Of a DNA stretch of 64,000 nucleotides, positions 35,633 to 43,164 are shown piece by piece. The notes below the pieces were generated by a model. It was not told the origin of the DNA and searched no databases. It saw only the letters and a list, made by a program, of their open reading frames with translations. The DNA is from 40CM-4-69-5 sp036556905 (GTDB taxonomy: Bacteria; Methylomirabilota; Methylomirabilia; Rokubacteriales; CSP1-6), in assembly GCA_036556905.1 (NCBI GenBank), contig DATBIM010000053.1, forward strand, positions 62,001 through 126,000, read 5' to 3'. Made by a program: the position numbers and the translations under genes. Every line of letters starts with the position of its first letter. Positions within the stretch are counted from its first letter, which is position 1.

Positions 35633-37005
35633 AGCAAGGCCGGACAATCCTCGTCGTCGACGACGAGCCGACCATCGTCGACGGGCTACGCATGACGCTG
35701 GAGGCCGAGGGCTACGCGGTTCGCATCGCCGGCAGCGTGGACACGGCCCTGACCGCGCTGGCCCAGGTCGATGCCCAGGTGGCGATCGTCGACCTCATGC
35801 TCCCCGACGGTGACGGCATCGCGCTCACCCGGGAGCTCAAGAAGCGCGATCCCGCCCTCGAGGTGATCATCATCACGGCCTACGGCTCGGTGCGACGGGC
35901 CATGGAAGCCACCAAGGGCGCCGGGGCCTTCCACGTCCTGGAAAAACCCTTCGACCCCGAGGAGGTGCTCGGGCTCGTCAGAAACGCCCTCGACCACCGC
36001 AAGCTCGTGGCCGAGAACACCGATCTCCGACGGCGCCTGGGCGAGCAGACGACGGACAGCGAGATCCTGTTCACCGCGCCCTCCATGCAGCGGGTCATGG
36101 AGACGGTGGCGGCGGTCGCCGACGCCGACGCCAACGTGCTCCTGGTCGGAGAGAGCGGCACCGGGAAGGAGCTCATCGCCAACGCGCTGCACGATCGCAG
36201 CCGGCGGCGGGAGGGGCCGTGGATCAAGATCAACTGCGCGGCCCTCCCCAAAGACCTCATCGAGTCCGAGCTGTTCGGCCACACGCGGGGCTCGTTCACC
36301 GGGGCGACGGCCGAGAAGCCGGGCCTGCTCGAGGAGGCCCACCGGGGCTCGCTGCTGCTCGACGAGATCACCGAGATGCCCGTGGACCTGCAGGCCAAGC
36401 TCTTGCGGGTCCTCGAGGAGCGCATCGTGCGGCGCATCGGCGGCACCAAGGCCGTCAACGTGGACTTCCGCCTCATCTCGTCCACCAACCGCAACGCCGA
36501 GGCCGTGGTCAAAGAGGGCGGGCTGCGCCAGGATCTCTACTTCCGCATCAACACCGTCACCATCCTGGTACCTCCGTTGCGTGAACGCCGGGACGACATC
36601 CCCCTGCTGGTCCGCGCCTTCTTCGAGCGCTACGTTCGCAAGCACTCCAGAACCCTGGAGGCCATCGAGCCCGAGGCCTATCGCCGCCTCATCAACTACC
36701 CCTGGCCGGGCAACGTGCGCGAGCTCCAGCACGCCATCGAGCACGCGATTCTGGTGTCCCGGGGCCACCAGCTCACCCTGGCCGATCTCCCCGAGGCCGT
36801 TCAGCGCGCCGGCGCTGCCACCGCGGCCATCGCGCCCTCGGCGGTGCCGTCGGGGTCGCTGGAGGAGATCGAGCGCGCCTCGATCCTCAAGGCCCTGGAG
36901 ACGACCCGCTGGAACAAGCAGGCGGCGGCGGCGCTGCTGGGGCTGCGGCGTCCGACCCTTTACTCGAAGATGCGCAAGCACGGTATCCCGCAGCGACCCG
37001 GCTAG
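35629..37005 (+). CDS. NtrC-family sigma-54 response regulator
   Basis: 458 residues from GTG 35629. Receiver (ILVVDDE, AIVDLMLPD, KPF), AAA+ core with Walker A GESGTGKE, GAFTGA-loop present as GSFTGA, Walker B LLLDEITEM, arginine region LRQDLYFRI, and a Fis HTH (WNKQAAAALLGLRRPTLYSKM). The Ala-to-Ser change in GAFTGA still allows sigma-54 contact in several family members. Target probably includes the RpoN promoter of glnB just downstream. Confidence 0.92.
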   Translation: MKQGRTILVVDDEPTIVDGLRMTLEAEGYAVRIAGSVDTALTALAQVDAQVAIVDLMLPDGDGIALTRELKKRDPALEVIIITAYGSVRRAMEATKGAGAFHVLEKPFDPEEVLGLVRNALDHRKLVAENTDLRRRLGEQTTDSEILFTAPSMQRVMETVAAVADADANVLLVGESGTGKELIANALHDRSRRREGPWIKINCAALPKDLIESELFGHTRGSFTGATAEKPGLLEEAHRGSLLLDEITEMPVDLQAKLLRVLEERIVRRIGGTKAVNVDFRLISSTNRNAEAVVKEGGLRQDLYFRINTVTILVPPLRERRDDIPLLVRAFFERYVRKHSRTLEAIEPEAYRRLINYPWPGNVRELQHAIEHAILVSRGHQLTLADLPEAVQRAGAATAAIAPSAVPSGSLEEIERASILKALETTRWNKQAAAALLGLRRPTLYSKMRKHGIPQRPG

Positions 37006-37055
37006 TCGGGGCCGCTCGAAACGCAGGCAGACGGCCGGGCCATGCCTAATCGCTG

Positions 37056-37076
37056 GGCACCGAAAGCTTCGGCGCC
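37056..37076. promoter_or_regulatory. Dyad GGCACCGAA / TTCGGCGCC, enhancer site or terminator
   Basis: Nine-bp arms (one mismatch) around AGC. No T-tract follows. It lies about 80 bp upstream of the expected glnB transcription start, a usual place for an NtrC-type enhancer site, but could also be the terminator of the regulator operon. Confidence 0.4.
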
Positions 37077-37121
37077 GTCGGCCAAGTCCTCGGAAACATG
37101 GGCCTTGTTCCGTCTCCGGTC

Positions 37122-37137
37122 AGGCACACGCGTTGCT
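37122..37137 (+). promoter_or_regulatory. Sigma-54 (-24/-12) promoter of glnB-amt
   Basis: AGGCAC, five bases, TTGCT: GG at 37123-37124 and GC at 37135-37136 with 10-bp spacing, one mismatch from the TGGCAC-N5-TTGCW consensus. Start of transcription near 37148, then GGAGGG and the glnB ATG. Confidence 0.75.
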
Positions 37138-37166
37138 TTGACCTCACCACTCCTGGAGGGTTGGCG

Positions 37167-37505
37167 ATGAAAAAGATCGAGGCGGTGATCAAGCCGTTCA
37201 AGCTCGACGACGTCAAGGAAGCGCTGACCGGCATCGGCGTGATCGGCATGACGGTGTCGGAGGTCCGGGGGTTCGGACGGCAGAAGGGCCACACCGAACT
37301 CTACCGGGGTGGAGAGTACACCGTCGACTTTCTGCCCAAGATCAAGGTCGAGGTCGTCGTGCCCGACCATCTCGTGGGCAAGGTGGCTGACGTCATCGCC
37401 GGGGCCGCCAAGACGGGGAACATCGGAGACGGGAAGATCTTCATCTGCCCGGTTGAGACGGCGATCCGGATCCGCACCGGTGAGCGCGACGAGAACGCGC
37501 TCTAG
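37167..37505 (+). CDS. glnB: Nitrogen regulatory protein P-II
   Basis: 112 residues. KKIEAVIKPFKLDDVKEAL and the T-loop RGGEYTVDFLPK with the uridylylation Tyr (about residue 51), and the C-terminal signature TGNIGDGKIFI. Trimeric sensor of 2-oxoglutarate, ATP and glutamine that controls Amt, GlnA adenylylation and NtrB. Because it precedes amt in one operon, a GlnK role (direct plug of Amt) is likely. GGAGGG precedes the ATG. Confidence 0.95.
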   Translation: MKKIEAVIKPFKLDDVKEALTGIGVIGMTVSEVRGFGRQKGHTELYRGGEYTVDFLPKIKVEVVVPDHLVGKVADVIAGAAKTGNIGDGKIFICPVETAIRIRTGERDENAL

Positions 37506-37566
37506 CGACGAGATTGGCCGTCCGCCGGGCCGGACCCGACGGCGAGCCCAGAGGGAGGGGTTGACC

Positions 37567-39015
37567 GTGAGGCGATTGACGCTCGCGTTCGCAGTGGTCC
37601 TGGTTCTGATGGGGGCGGTTGCGGTGTCGGCCCAGCAGCCGGCGGCGCCGCCCGCGAGCCCGACGGCGCCGGCCGAGGCGCCCAAGGCCCCGGAGCCGCT
37701 CAAGATCGACAAGGGCGACACCGCCTGGGTGCTGACGTCGTCCGCCCTCGTGCTGATGATGACGGCGCCAGGGCTGGCGCTGTTCTACGCGGGGATGGTC
37801 CGCCAGAAGAACGCCCTGGCGACCCTGATGCACAGCTTCATCATCGCCGCCCTCATCTCCGTGCAGTGGGTGCTGTGGGGCTATAGCCTGGCCTTCGGGC
37901 CTGACAAGGGGGGCATCGTCGGCGGACTGGAGTGGGTCGGGCTCCGTGGCGTGGGCCTGGAGCCCTTCGAGGCATACTCCAAGACCATCCCCCACCAGGT
38001 CTTCATGCTCTTTCAGATGATGTTCGCCATCATCACCCCGGCGCTCATCACCGGCACCTTCGCCGAGCGCAAGAAGTTCTCGGCCTTCATCCTGTTCACG
38101 CTCCTGTGGGCCACGTTCGTCTACGACCCCCTGGCCCACTGGGTGTGGGGCGACGGCGGCTGGCTCAAGAAGCTCGGCGCGCTGGACTTCGCCGGCGGCA
38201 CCGTGGTCCACATCTCCTCGGGTGTCTCAGCGCTCGTGTGCGCGATCATGATCGGCCGCCGCCGGGGCTTTGGCCACCAACCGATGCAACCCCACAACCT
38301 TCCGCTGACCGTGATGGGAGCCGGGTTCCTGTGGGTCGGCTGGTTCGGCTTCAACGCCGGGAGCGCGCTGGCCGCCGACGGCCTGGCCGCCAGCGCCTTC
38401 ACGGCCACCAACACCGCGGCCGCGGCGGCCGCCCTGGGCTGGATGTTCACGGAGTGGATGACGCGGGGCAAGCCCACGGTGTTGGGGGCGGCCTCGGGGG
38501 CGGTGGCCGGCCTCGTCGCCATCACCCCGGCCTCGGGCTTCGTCGGGCCGATCGCTTCGATCATCATCGGCGGGCTGGCCGGCCTTCTCTGCTACAGCGC
38601 CTGCAACATCAAGGCTCGCCTGGGGTACGACGACTCGCTCGACGTCGTGGGTGTCCACGGCGTGGGGGGAACCTGGGGCGCCATCGCCACCGGGCTCTTC
38701 GCGTCCAAGGCCGTCAACGAGGCCGGCGGCGATGGACTCTTCTACGGCAATCCCGGCCAGCTGTGGACCCAGATCGTGGCGGTGGTGGCCACCTACGCGC
38801 TGGCCATCGTGATGACCGCCATCATCCTCAAGGTCGTGGACATGATGGTCGGGCTTCGGGTCAGTGAGGAAGATGAGGTGGCGGGCCTGGACCTCTCCCA
38901 GCACTCGGAGACGGCCTACACGCTGGGGGGCGGTTCGTACGGAGAGTTTTCGGGCGGCGGCGCCATGTCCGAGGCCATGCGGGCGGCCGAGGCCAAGGTG
39001 CGTACCGCCCACTGA
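37567..39015 (+). CDS. amt: Ammonium transporter
   Basis: 482 residues from GTG 37567 (AGGGAGGGG upstream; a TTG 6 bp earlier is possible). Signal peptide, Ala/Pro-rich linker, then eleven-helix Amt: DPLAHWVWG, DFAGGTVVHISSG, GFLWVGWFGFNAGSAL and DVVGVHGVGGTWGAIATGLF with the pore His pair. A longer-than-usual cytoplasmic tail (about 55 residues, SQHSETAYTLGGGSYGEFSGGGAM) follows the last helix. Uptake of ammonium, gated by the adjacent P-II. Confidence 0.94.
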   Translation: MRRLTLAFAVVLVLMGAVAVSAQQPAAPPASPTAPAEAPKAPEPLKIDKGDTAWVLTSSALVLMMTAPGLALFYAGMVRQKNALATLMHSFIIAALISVQWVLWGYSLAFGPDKGGIVGGLEWVGLRGVGLEPFEAYSKTIPHQVFMLFQMMFAIITPALITGTFAERKKFSAFILFTLLWATFVYDPLAHWVWGDGGWLKKLGALDFAGGTVVHISSGVSALVCAIMIGRRRGFGHQPMQPHNLPLTVMGAGFLWVGWFGFNAGSALAADGLAASAFTATNTAAAAAALGWMFTEWMTRGKPTVLGAASGAVAGLVAITPASGFVGPIASIIIGGLAGLLCYSACNIKARLGYDDSLDVVGVHGVGGTWGAIATGLFASKAVNEAGGDGLFYGNPGQLWTQIVAVVATYALAIVMTAIILKVVDMMVGLRVSEEDEVAGLDLSQHSETAYTLGGGSYGEFSGGGAMSEAMRAAEAKVRTAH

Positions 39016-39062
39016 GGCCGGGTGCCTTGATTTTGCCCGGAGAGTTCACTAAGGTAACCGAA

Positions 39063-39088
39063 CCGGCGGCGCCCCACGGTGCCGCCGG
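39063..39088 (+). repeat. Hairpin in the glnA leader
   Basis: CCGGCGGCGCC (39063-39073) and GGTGCCGCCGG (39078-39088) pair over 11 bp (one G-U) around CCAC. It lies 40 bp before glnA. No T-run follows, so it could be the amt terminator acting weakly or an mRNA structure allowing higher glnA than amt expression. Confidence 0.45.
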
Positions 39089-39127
39089 CTCGGCCTGGCC
39101 ACAACTCACCGAGAAGAGAGGGATTGC

Positions 39128-40552
39128 ATGACCGCCAAGGATGTCCTCAAGCTGGCCAAGGAGAAAGGCGCCAAGATCGTCGATCTCCGCTTCATCGACC
39201 TGCCCGGGCTCTGGCAGCATTTCTCGATTCCCGTGTCCGAGCTCAGCGAGGGCATCTTCGAGGACGGACTCGGATTCGATGGCTCGTCGATCCGCGGCTT
39301 CCAGACGATCGATGAGTCGGACATGCTGCTGATGCCCGATCCGGCGTCGGCGACCATGGATCCGTTCACCGCGGCGCCCACGCTGGTGCTGATCTGCAAC
39401 GTCAAGGATCCGGTGACGGGCAAGCCCTACACGCGGGACCCGCGCTACGTGGCCCAGAAGGCCGAGGCCTATCTCAAGCGGAGCGGCGTGGCCGACACCG
39501 TGTACATCGGGCCGGAGCTGGAGTTCTTCTTCTTCGACGATGTCCGCTTCGACCAGAGCTACAACTGCGGCTTCTATTACATCGACTCCGAGGCCGGGTT
39601 CTGGAATGCCGGCAAGGAGGGCACGCCCGACCGGCCCAACCTCGGGTACAAGCCGCGGTACAAGCAGGGGTACTTCCCGGTGCCGCCCATGGACAAGTTC
39701 CAGGACATCCGCTCGGACATGGTGCTGGCCCTGGAGAGCGTGGGCGTGCGCGTGGAGGTCCACCACCACGAGGTGGCCACCGCCGGCCAGACGGAAGTCG
39801 ATATGCGGTACGACACGCTCACCAAGATGGCCGACAAGGTCATGTGGTACAAGTACTGCGCCAAAAACACCGCGCGGAAGTGGGGCAAGACGGCCACCTT
39901 CATGCCCAAGCCGCTGTTCCAGGACAACGGCTCGGGGATGCACACGCACCAGTCGCTCTGGAAGAACGGCAAGAACCTCTTCTACGAGCGGGGCGGGTAC
40001 GCCGACATCTCCAAGACCTGCCTCTATTACATCGGGGGCATCCTCAAGCACGCGCCGGCGCTGCTCGCGCTGATCGCTCCGTCGACGAACTCCTACAAGC
40101 GGCTGGTCCCGGGCTACGAGGCGCCGATCAACCTCGTCTACAGCCAGCGCAACCGTTCGGCGTGCATCCGCATCCCGATGTACTCCAAGTCGGAAGGGGC
40201 CAAGCGCATCGAGTTCCGTACCCCCGACCCGACCTGCAATCCGTACCTCTCGTTCGCGGCCTGCGTGATGGCCGGGTTGGATGGCATCGCCAACAAGATC
40301 GATCCGGGCAAGCCGGTGGACAAAGACCTCTACGAGCTGCCGCCGGCCGAGCAGAAGAAGATCAAGCAGCTCCCGGGCGCGCTCGACACCGTGCTGGACA
40401 ATCTCGAGAAGTCGCACGACTGGTTGCTCAAGGGCGACGTGTTCACGCCCGACCTGATCGAGACGTGGATCGAGTACAAGCGCAAGAACGAGGTCGATCC
40501 CATCCGGCTGCGGCCGCATCCCTGGGAGTTCGCGCTCTACTTCGACATTTAG
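39128..40552 (+). CDS. glnA: Glutamine synthetase type I
   Basis: 474 residues, standard GSI length. Seen: GLGFDGSSIRGF, metal ligands in GPELEFFFFD, ATP region KTATFMPKPLFQDNGSGMHTHQS, NSYKRLVPGYEAP and RIPMYS, and the adenylylation site DKDLYELPPAE (Tyr about residue 400), indicating GSI-beta control by GlnE/P-II. Assimilates ammonium imported by Amt. AGAGAGG precedes the ATG. Ends before a strong hairpin. Confidence 0.96.
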   Translation: MTAKDVLKLAKEKGAKIVDLRFIDLPGLWQHFSIPVSELSEGIFEDGLGFDGSSIRGFQTIDESDMLLMPDPASATMDPFTAAPTLVLICNVKDPVTGKPYTRDPRYVAQKAEAYLKRSGVADTVYIGPELEFFFFDDVRFDQSYNCGFYYIDSEAGFWNAGKEGTPDRPNLGYKPRYKQGYFPVPPMDKFQDIRSDMVLALESVGVRVEVHHHEVATAGQTEVDMRYDTLTKMADKVMWYKYCAKNTARKWGKTATFMPKPLFQDNGSGMHTHQSLWKNGKNLFYERGGYADISKTCLYYIGGILKHAPALLALIAPSTNSYKRLVPGYEAPINLVYSQRNRSACIRIPMYSKSEGAKRIEFRTPDPTCNPYLSFAACVMAGLDGIANKIDPGKPVDKDLYELPPAEQKKIKQLPGALDTVLDNLEKSHDWLLKGDVFTPDLIETWIEYKRKNEVDPIRLRPHPWEFALYFDI

Positions 40553-40574
40553 ATTGACCGCCGGGGGGCCCGAC

Positions 40575-40799
40575 ATGGCCCTCCACCCCCCCAGCCTTCG
40601 GAGCGGCCCGGCAACCCGGGCCGCTCCGCTATGTGGGCTCCACCGCGGCGACGTTCTTTTCGACCGCGATCCGGCCTGGCGTGCCGTCCAAATCGGCATC
40701 GGCGACGCGCCAGCGCTGATCGCGGCCATCGACGCCGCGTGGGCCGGCGCCCGCGCGGCCCTCGATGGCGCGCCGCCGCTCGCGCTGCGCAAGCTGTGA
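40575..40799 (+). CDS. Small hypothetical protein
   Basis: 74 residues if begun at ATG 40575. The second half (GDVLFDRDPAWRAVQIGIGDAPALIAAIDAAWAGARAALDG) has strong GC-rich third positions and a helical look, as real genes here do. Against it: the glnA hairpin lies in its first third and no ribosome site is seen. It may be a decayed 3' end of a larger gene. Confidence 0.35.
   Translation: MALHPPSLRSGPATRAAPLCGLHRGDVLFDRDPAWRAVQIGIGDAPALIAAIDAAWAGARAALDGAPPLALRKL
40600..40627 (+). terminator. 12-bp GC hairpin after glnA
   Basis: GGAGCGGCCCGG and CCGGGCCGCTCC form a perfect 12-bp stem with CAAC loop, 48 bp after the glnA stop. The U-tract is weak, as is common in very GC-rich genomes, so strength as an intrinsic terminator is uncertain. 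Confidence 0.55.
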
Positions 40800-40852
40800 G
40801 CGCGAGGTAGCGGAGCGCCGACGGTTTCGGGTACACTCGACCCGGACCGGTC

Positions 40853-41470
40853 ATGTTCAATCTCTTCCCGCGGGAAGTCCGGTTCTACGATCTCTTCGAA
40901 CAGCAGGCCCAGCACATTCAGCACGCGGCTGGCCTCCTGCACGACCTCGTGCACAACTTCATGGATGCCCGGGTCAAGCTCCACGCCATCAAGGAGGTCG
41001 AGCACCAGGGCGACCAGATCACCCACGAGGTCGTCCGCCGCCTCAACACCACCTTCATCACGCCCCTGGACCGCGAGGACATTCACGCCCTGGCCAGCCG
41101 GCTCGACGACGTCCTGGACTACATCGAGGCCGCCGCCGAACGGCTGGTGGTGTACCGGATCAAGGAACCCACCGCGGCGTCCCGGGCCATGGCGCAGGTC
41201 ATCGTGGATATCGCCCGCGCCACGGACCGCGCCGTCCGGTGCCTGCGCACCATGGACCCCGGCTTTCACGAGCAGGCGGTCGAGGTTAACCGCCTGGAGA
41301 ACAGCGCCGACAACCTCTTGCGCGACAGCCTCGCCGAGCTCTTCGAGCAGCAGGCCGATCCCATCGAAGTCATCAAGTGGAAGGAGATCTACGAGACGAT
41401 GGAGATCGTCACCGACCGCTGCGAGGACGTCGTGAACGTCATCGAGGGCATTATTCTCAAGATGGCCTGA
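40853..41470 (+). CDS. DUF47/PhoU-like accessory protein of the phosphate transporter
   Basis: 205 residues, helical. FYDLFEQQAQHIQHAAGLLHDL, IKEVEHQGDQITHEV and LASRLDDVLDYIEAAAERL match DUF47 (TIGR00153), whose metal-binding Glu/Asp positions (ExxHxxD, ExxxD) are visible. These proteins regulate adjacent PiT transporters. TACACT at 40832 is a possible -10; the ATG of pit overlaps its stop (TGATG). Confidence 0.9.
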   Translation: MFNLFPREVRFYDLFEQQAQHIQHAAGLLHDLVHNFMDARVKLHAIKEVEHQGDQITHEVVRRLNTTFITPLDREDIHALASRLDDVLDYIEAAAERLVVYRIKEPTAASRAMAQVIVDIARATDRAVRCLRTMDPGFHEQAVEVNRLENSADNLLRDSLAELFEQQADPIEVIKWKEIYETMEIVTDRCEDVVNVIEGIILKMA

Positions 41471-42453
41471 TGGAGTCGTCTCTCGCCCTGGTCCTGCTGC
41501 TGGTCCTGGCCGCCGAGTTCGTGAATGGTTGGACCGACGCCCCCAACTCCATCGCCACCGTCGTCTCGACCCGCGTGCTCACTCCACTGCAGGCCCTGAT
41601 CATGGCCAGCGTCCTCAACATCGTTGGCGCCATGTCGGGCACGGCGGTCGCCGCCACCATCGGCAAGGGGATCATCGACCCCAGCGACGTCCATCTGGGC
41701 ACGGTCGCGGCGGCCATGGTGGCTATCGTGCTGTGGAGCACGCTGGCCTGGTACTACGGGCTGCCGACCAGCGAAAGCCACGCCCTGGTGGCCGGGCTCA
41801 GCGGCGCGGCGCTGGCTACGGCCGGCGCCGGCGCCCTCATCTGGGACGGCTGGCAGAAAGTCCTCATCGGGCTGCTGTTCTCCACCTTCCTGGGGTTCGT
41901 GGCGGGCCTGGCCCTCACTCTCGCCATCTACTGGACGTTCCGGCAGGCGCGGGCCGGCTCCGTACGCCGGATGTTCGGCCGGCTGCAGATCCTGTCCTCG
42001 GCCTTCATGGCCTTCAGCCACGGCTCCAACGACGGCCAGAAGTTTATTGGTGCCTTCACGCTTGCCCTGGTGCTGGGCGGCATGCTCCCCAGGTTCGAGG
42101 TTTCCCTGTGGGTCATCCTCCTCTGTGCGGTCACGATGGGAGTCGGCACGGCGATCGGCGGGTGGCGTATCGTCAAGACCATGGGCCTCAAAGTGACGAA
42201 GCTCGACCCGGTGCACGGCTTCGCCGCCGAGACGGCGGCGGCCAGCGTCATCGAGCTGGCCTCGCGGCTGGGAATCCCGGTGAGCACGACCCACACGATC
42301 AGCACCGCCATCATGGGAGTGGGCTCGACGCGCCGACTGTCCGCCGTCCGCTGGGGCGTCGGTCGGGAGATCGTCATCGCCTGGATCCTGACCTTCCCGG
42401 TATGCGGTTTCATCGCCTGGGCCGTGGCCAAGGCCTTCGCGCTTCTTCGCTGA
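41470..42453 (+). CDS. pit: Inorganic phosphate transporter, PiT family
   Basis: 327 residues, about ten membrane helices. Both PiT signature repeats are visible: FVNGWTDAPNSIATVVSTRVL near the N-terminus and SSAFMAFSHGSNDGQKFIGAFTL in the second half, plus GIPVSTTHTISTAIMG. Cation- or proton-driven low-affinity phosphate uptake in the inner membrane. Coupled to the DUF47 gene, followed by phoB, so phosphate uptake and its control are adjacent. Confidence 0.93.
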   Translation: MESSLALVLLLVLAAEFVNGWTDAPNSIATVVSTRVLTPLQALIMASVLNIVGAMSGTAVAATIGKGIIDPSDVHLGTVAAAMVAIVLWSTLAWYYGLPTSESHALVAGLSGAALATAGAGALIWDGWQKVLIGLLFSTFLGFVAGLALTLAIYWTFRQARAGSVRRMFGRLQILSSAFMAFSHGSNDGQKFIGAFTLALVLGGMLPRFEVSLWVILLCAVTMGVGTAIGGWRIVKTMGLKVTKLDPVHGFAAETAAASVIELASRLGIPVSTTHTISTAIMGVGSTRRLSAVRWGVGREIVIAWILTFPVCGFIAWAVAKAFALLR

Positions 42454-42461
42454 CCGTGCGC

Positions 42462-42467
42462 TAGAGT
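42462..42467 (+). promoter_or_regulatory. -10 element of a likely leaderless phoB promoter
   Basis: TAGAGT, six bases, then the ATG at 42474. No Shine-Dalgarno. The pit gene ends only 20 bp upstream of the start codon. Confidence 0.35.
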
Positions 42468-42473
42468 TGCGGC

Positions 42474-43160
42474 ATGGCCCAGAACGTCCTGGTGGTCGAG
42501 GACGAGACCGACATTCGCAACCTCGTCGTCTTCCACCTCGCCCGGGAGGGCTACCGATGCCGGACCGCCGCCACCGGCACCCAGGCATTGCAGGAGGTGC
42601 GGGGGCAGCTGCCCGATCTCATCGTGCTCGACCTCATGCTGCCCGAGACGGATGGCCTCGAAGTGTGCCGACGGGTACGCGCCGATCCCGTTTCGGCGGC
42701 AGTGCCGATCATCATGCTGACGGCCAAGGCCGATGAGGTCGACCGCGTGGTGGGGCTGGAGATGGGCGCCGACGACTATCTGGTCAAGCCCTTCTCGCCC
42801 AAGGAACTCGTCGCGCGCGTGCGGGCCGTGCTGCGCCGGGCCCGCGTGACGGTTCCCACCCCCACGCTCCGCGTCGGGGCCCTCGTGCTGGACGCGGCCC
42901 GCCACACGGTCGCCGTCGAGGGCCGAGCCGTCGTCCTGACCCCCAAAGAGTTCGACCTGTTGCAGGCGCTCATGGAGGCCGCCGGTCGGGTACTCTCGCG
43001 CGAGCATCTGCTCGACCGGGTATGGGGGTACGCTCGGGCCGACGAGATCGAATCGCGGACGGTCGACGTCCACGTGCGCCGCCTGCGGGCCAAGCTCGGG
43101 GATGAGGGCCGGCGCATCGCCACCGTGAAGGGTGTCGGCTACCGTCTGGAGGCGGAGTAG
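42474..43160 (+). CDS. phoB: PhoB-type response regulator
   Basis: 228 residues. Receiver (VLVVEDETDIRN, phospho-Asp VLDLMLPE, KPFSPKELVARV) and an OmpR/PhoB winged helix (LTPKEFDLLQALMEAAGRVLSREHLLDRVWGY, VDVHVRRLRAKLG). Location between pit and a PhoR-like kinase supports PhoB over other OmpR members. Would bind the tandem 11-bp-period repeats found at 52734, 59496 and 60348. Confidence 0.9.
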   Translation: MAQNVLVVEDETDIRNLVVFHLAREGYRCRTAATGTQALQEVRGQLPDLIVLDLMLPETDGLEVCRRVRADPVSAAVPIIMLTAKADEVDRVVGLEMGADDYLVKPFSPKELVARVRAVLRRARVTVPTPTLRVGALVLDAARHTVAVEGRAVVLTPKEFDLLQALMEAAGRVLSREHLLDRVWGYARADEIESRTVDVHVRRLRAKLGDEGRRIATVKGVGYRLEAE

Positions 43161-43164
43161 TCCC

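Noticed and set aside
38861..41269. 800-codon open frame antisense to amt-glnA-DUF47
   Set aside because: Typical antisense shadow of GC-rich genes; the sense strand encodes well-recognised proteins.
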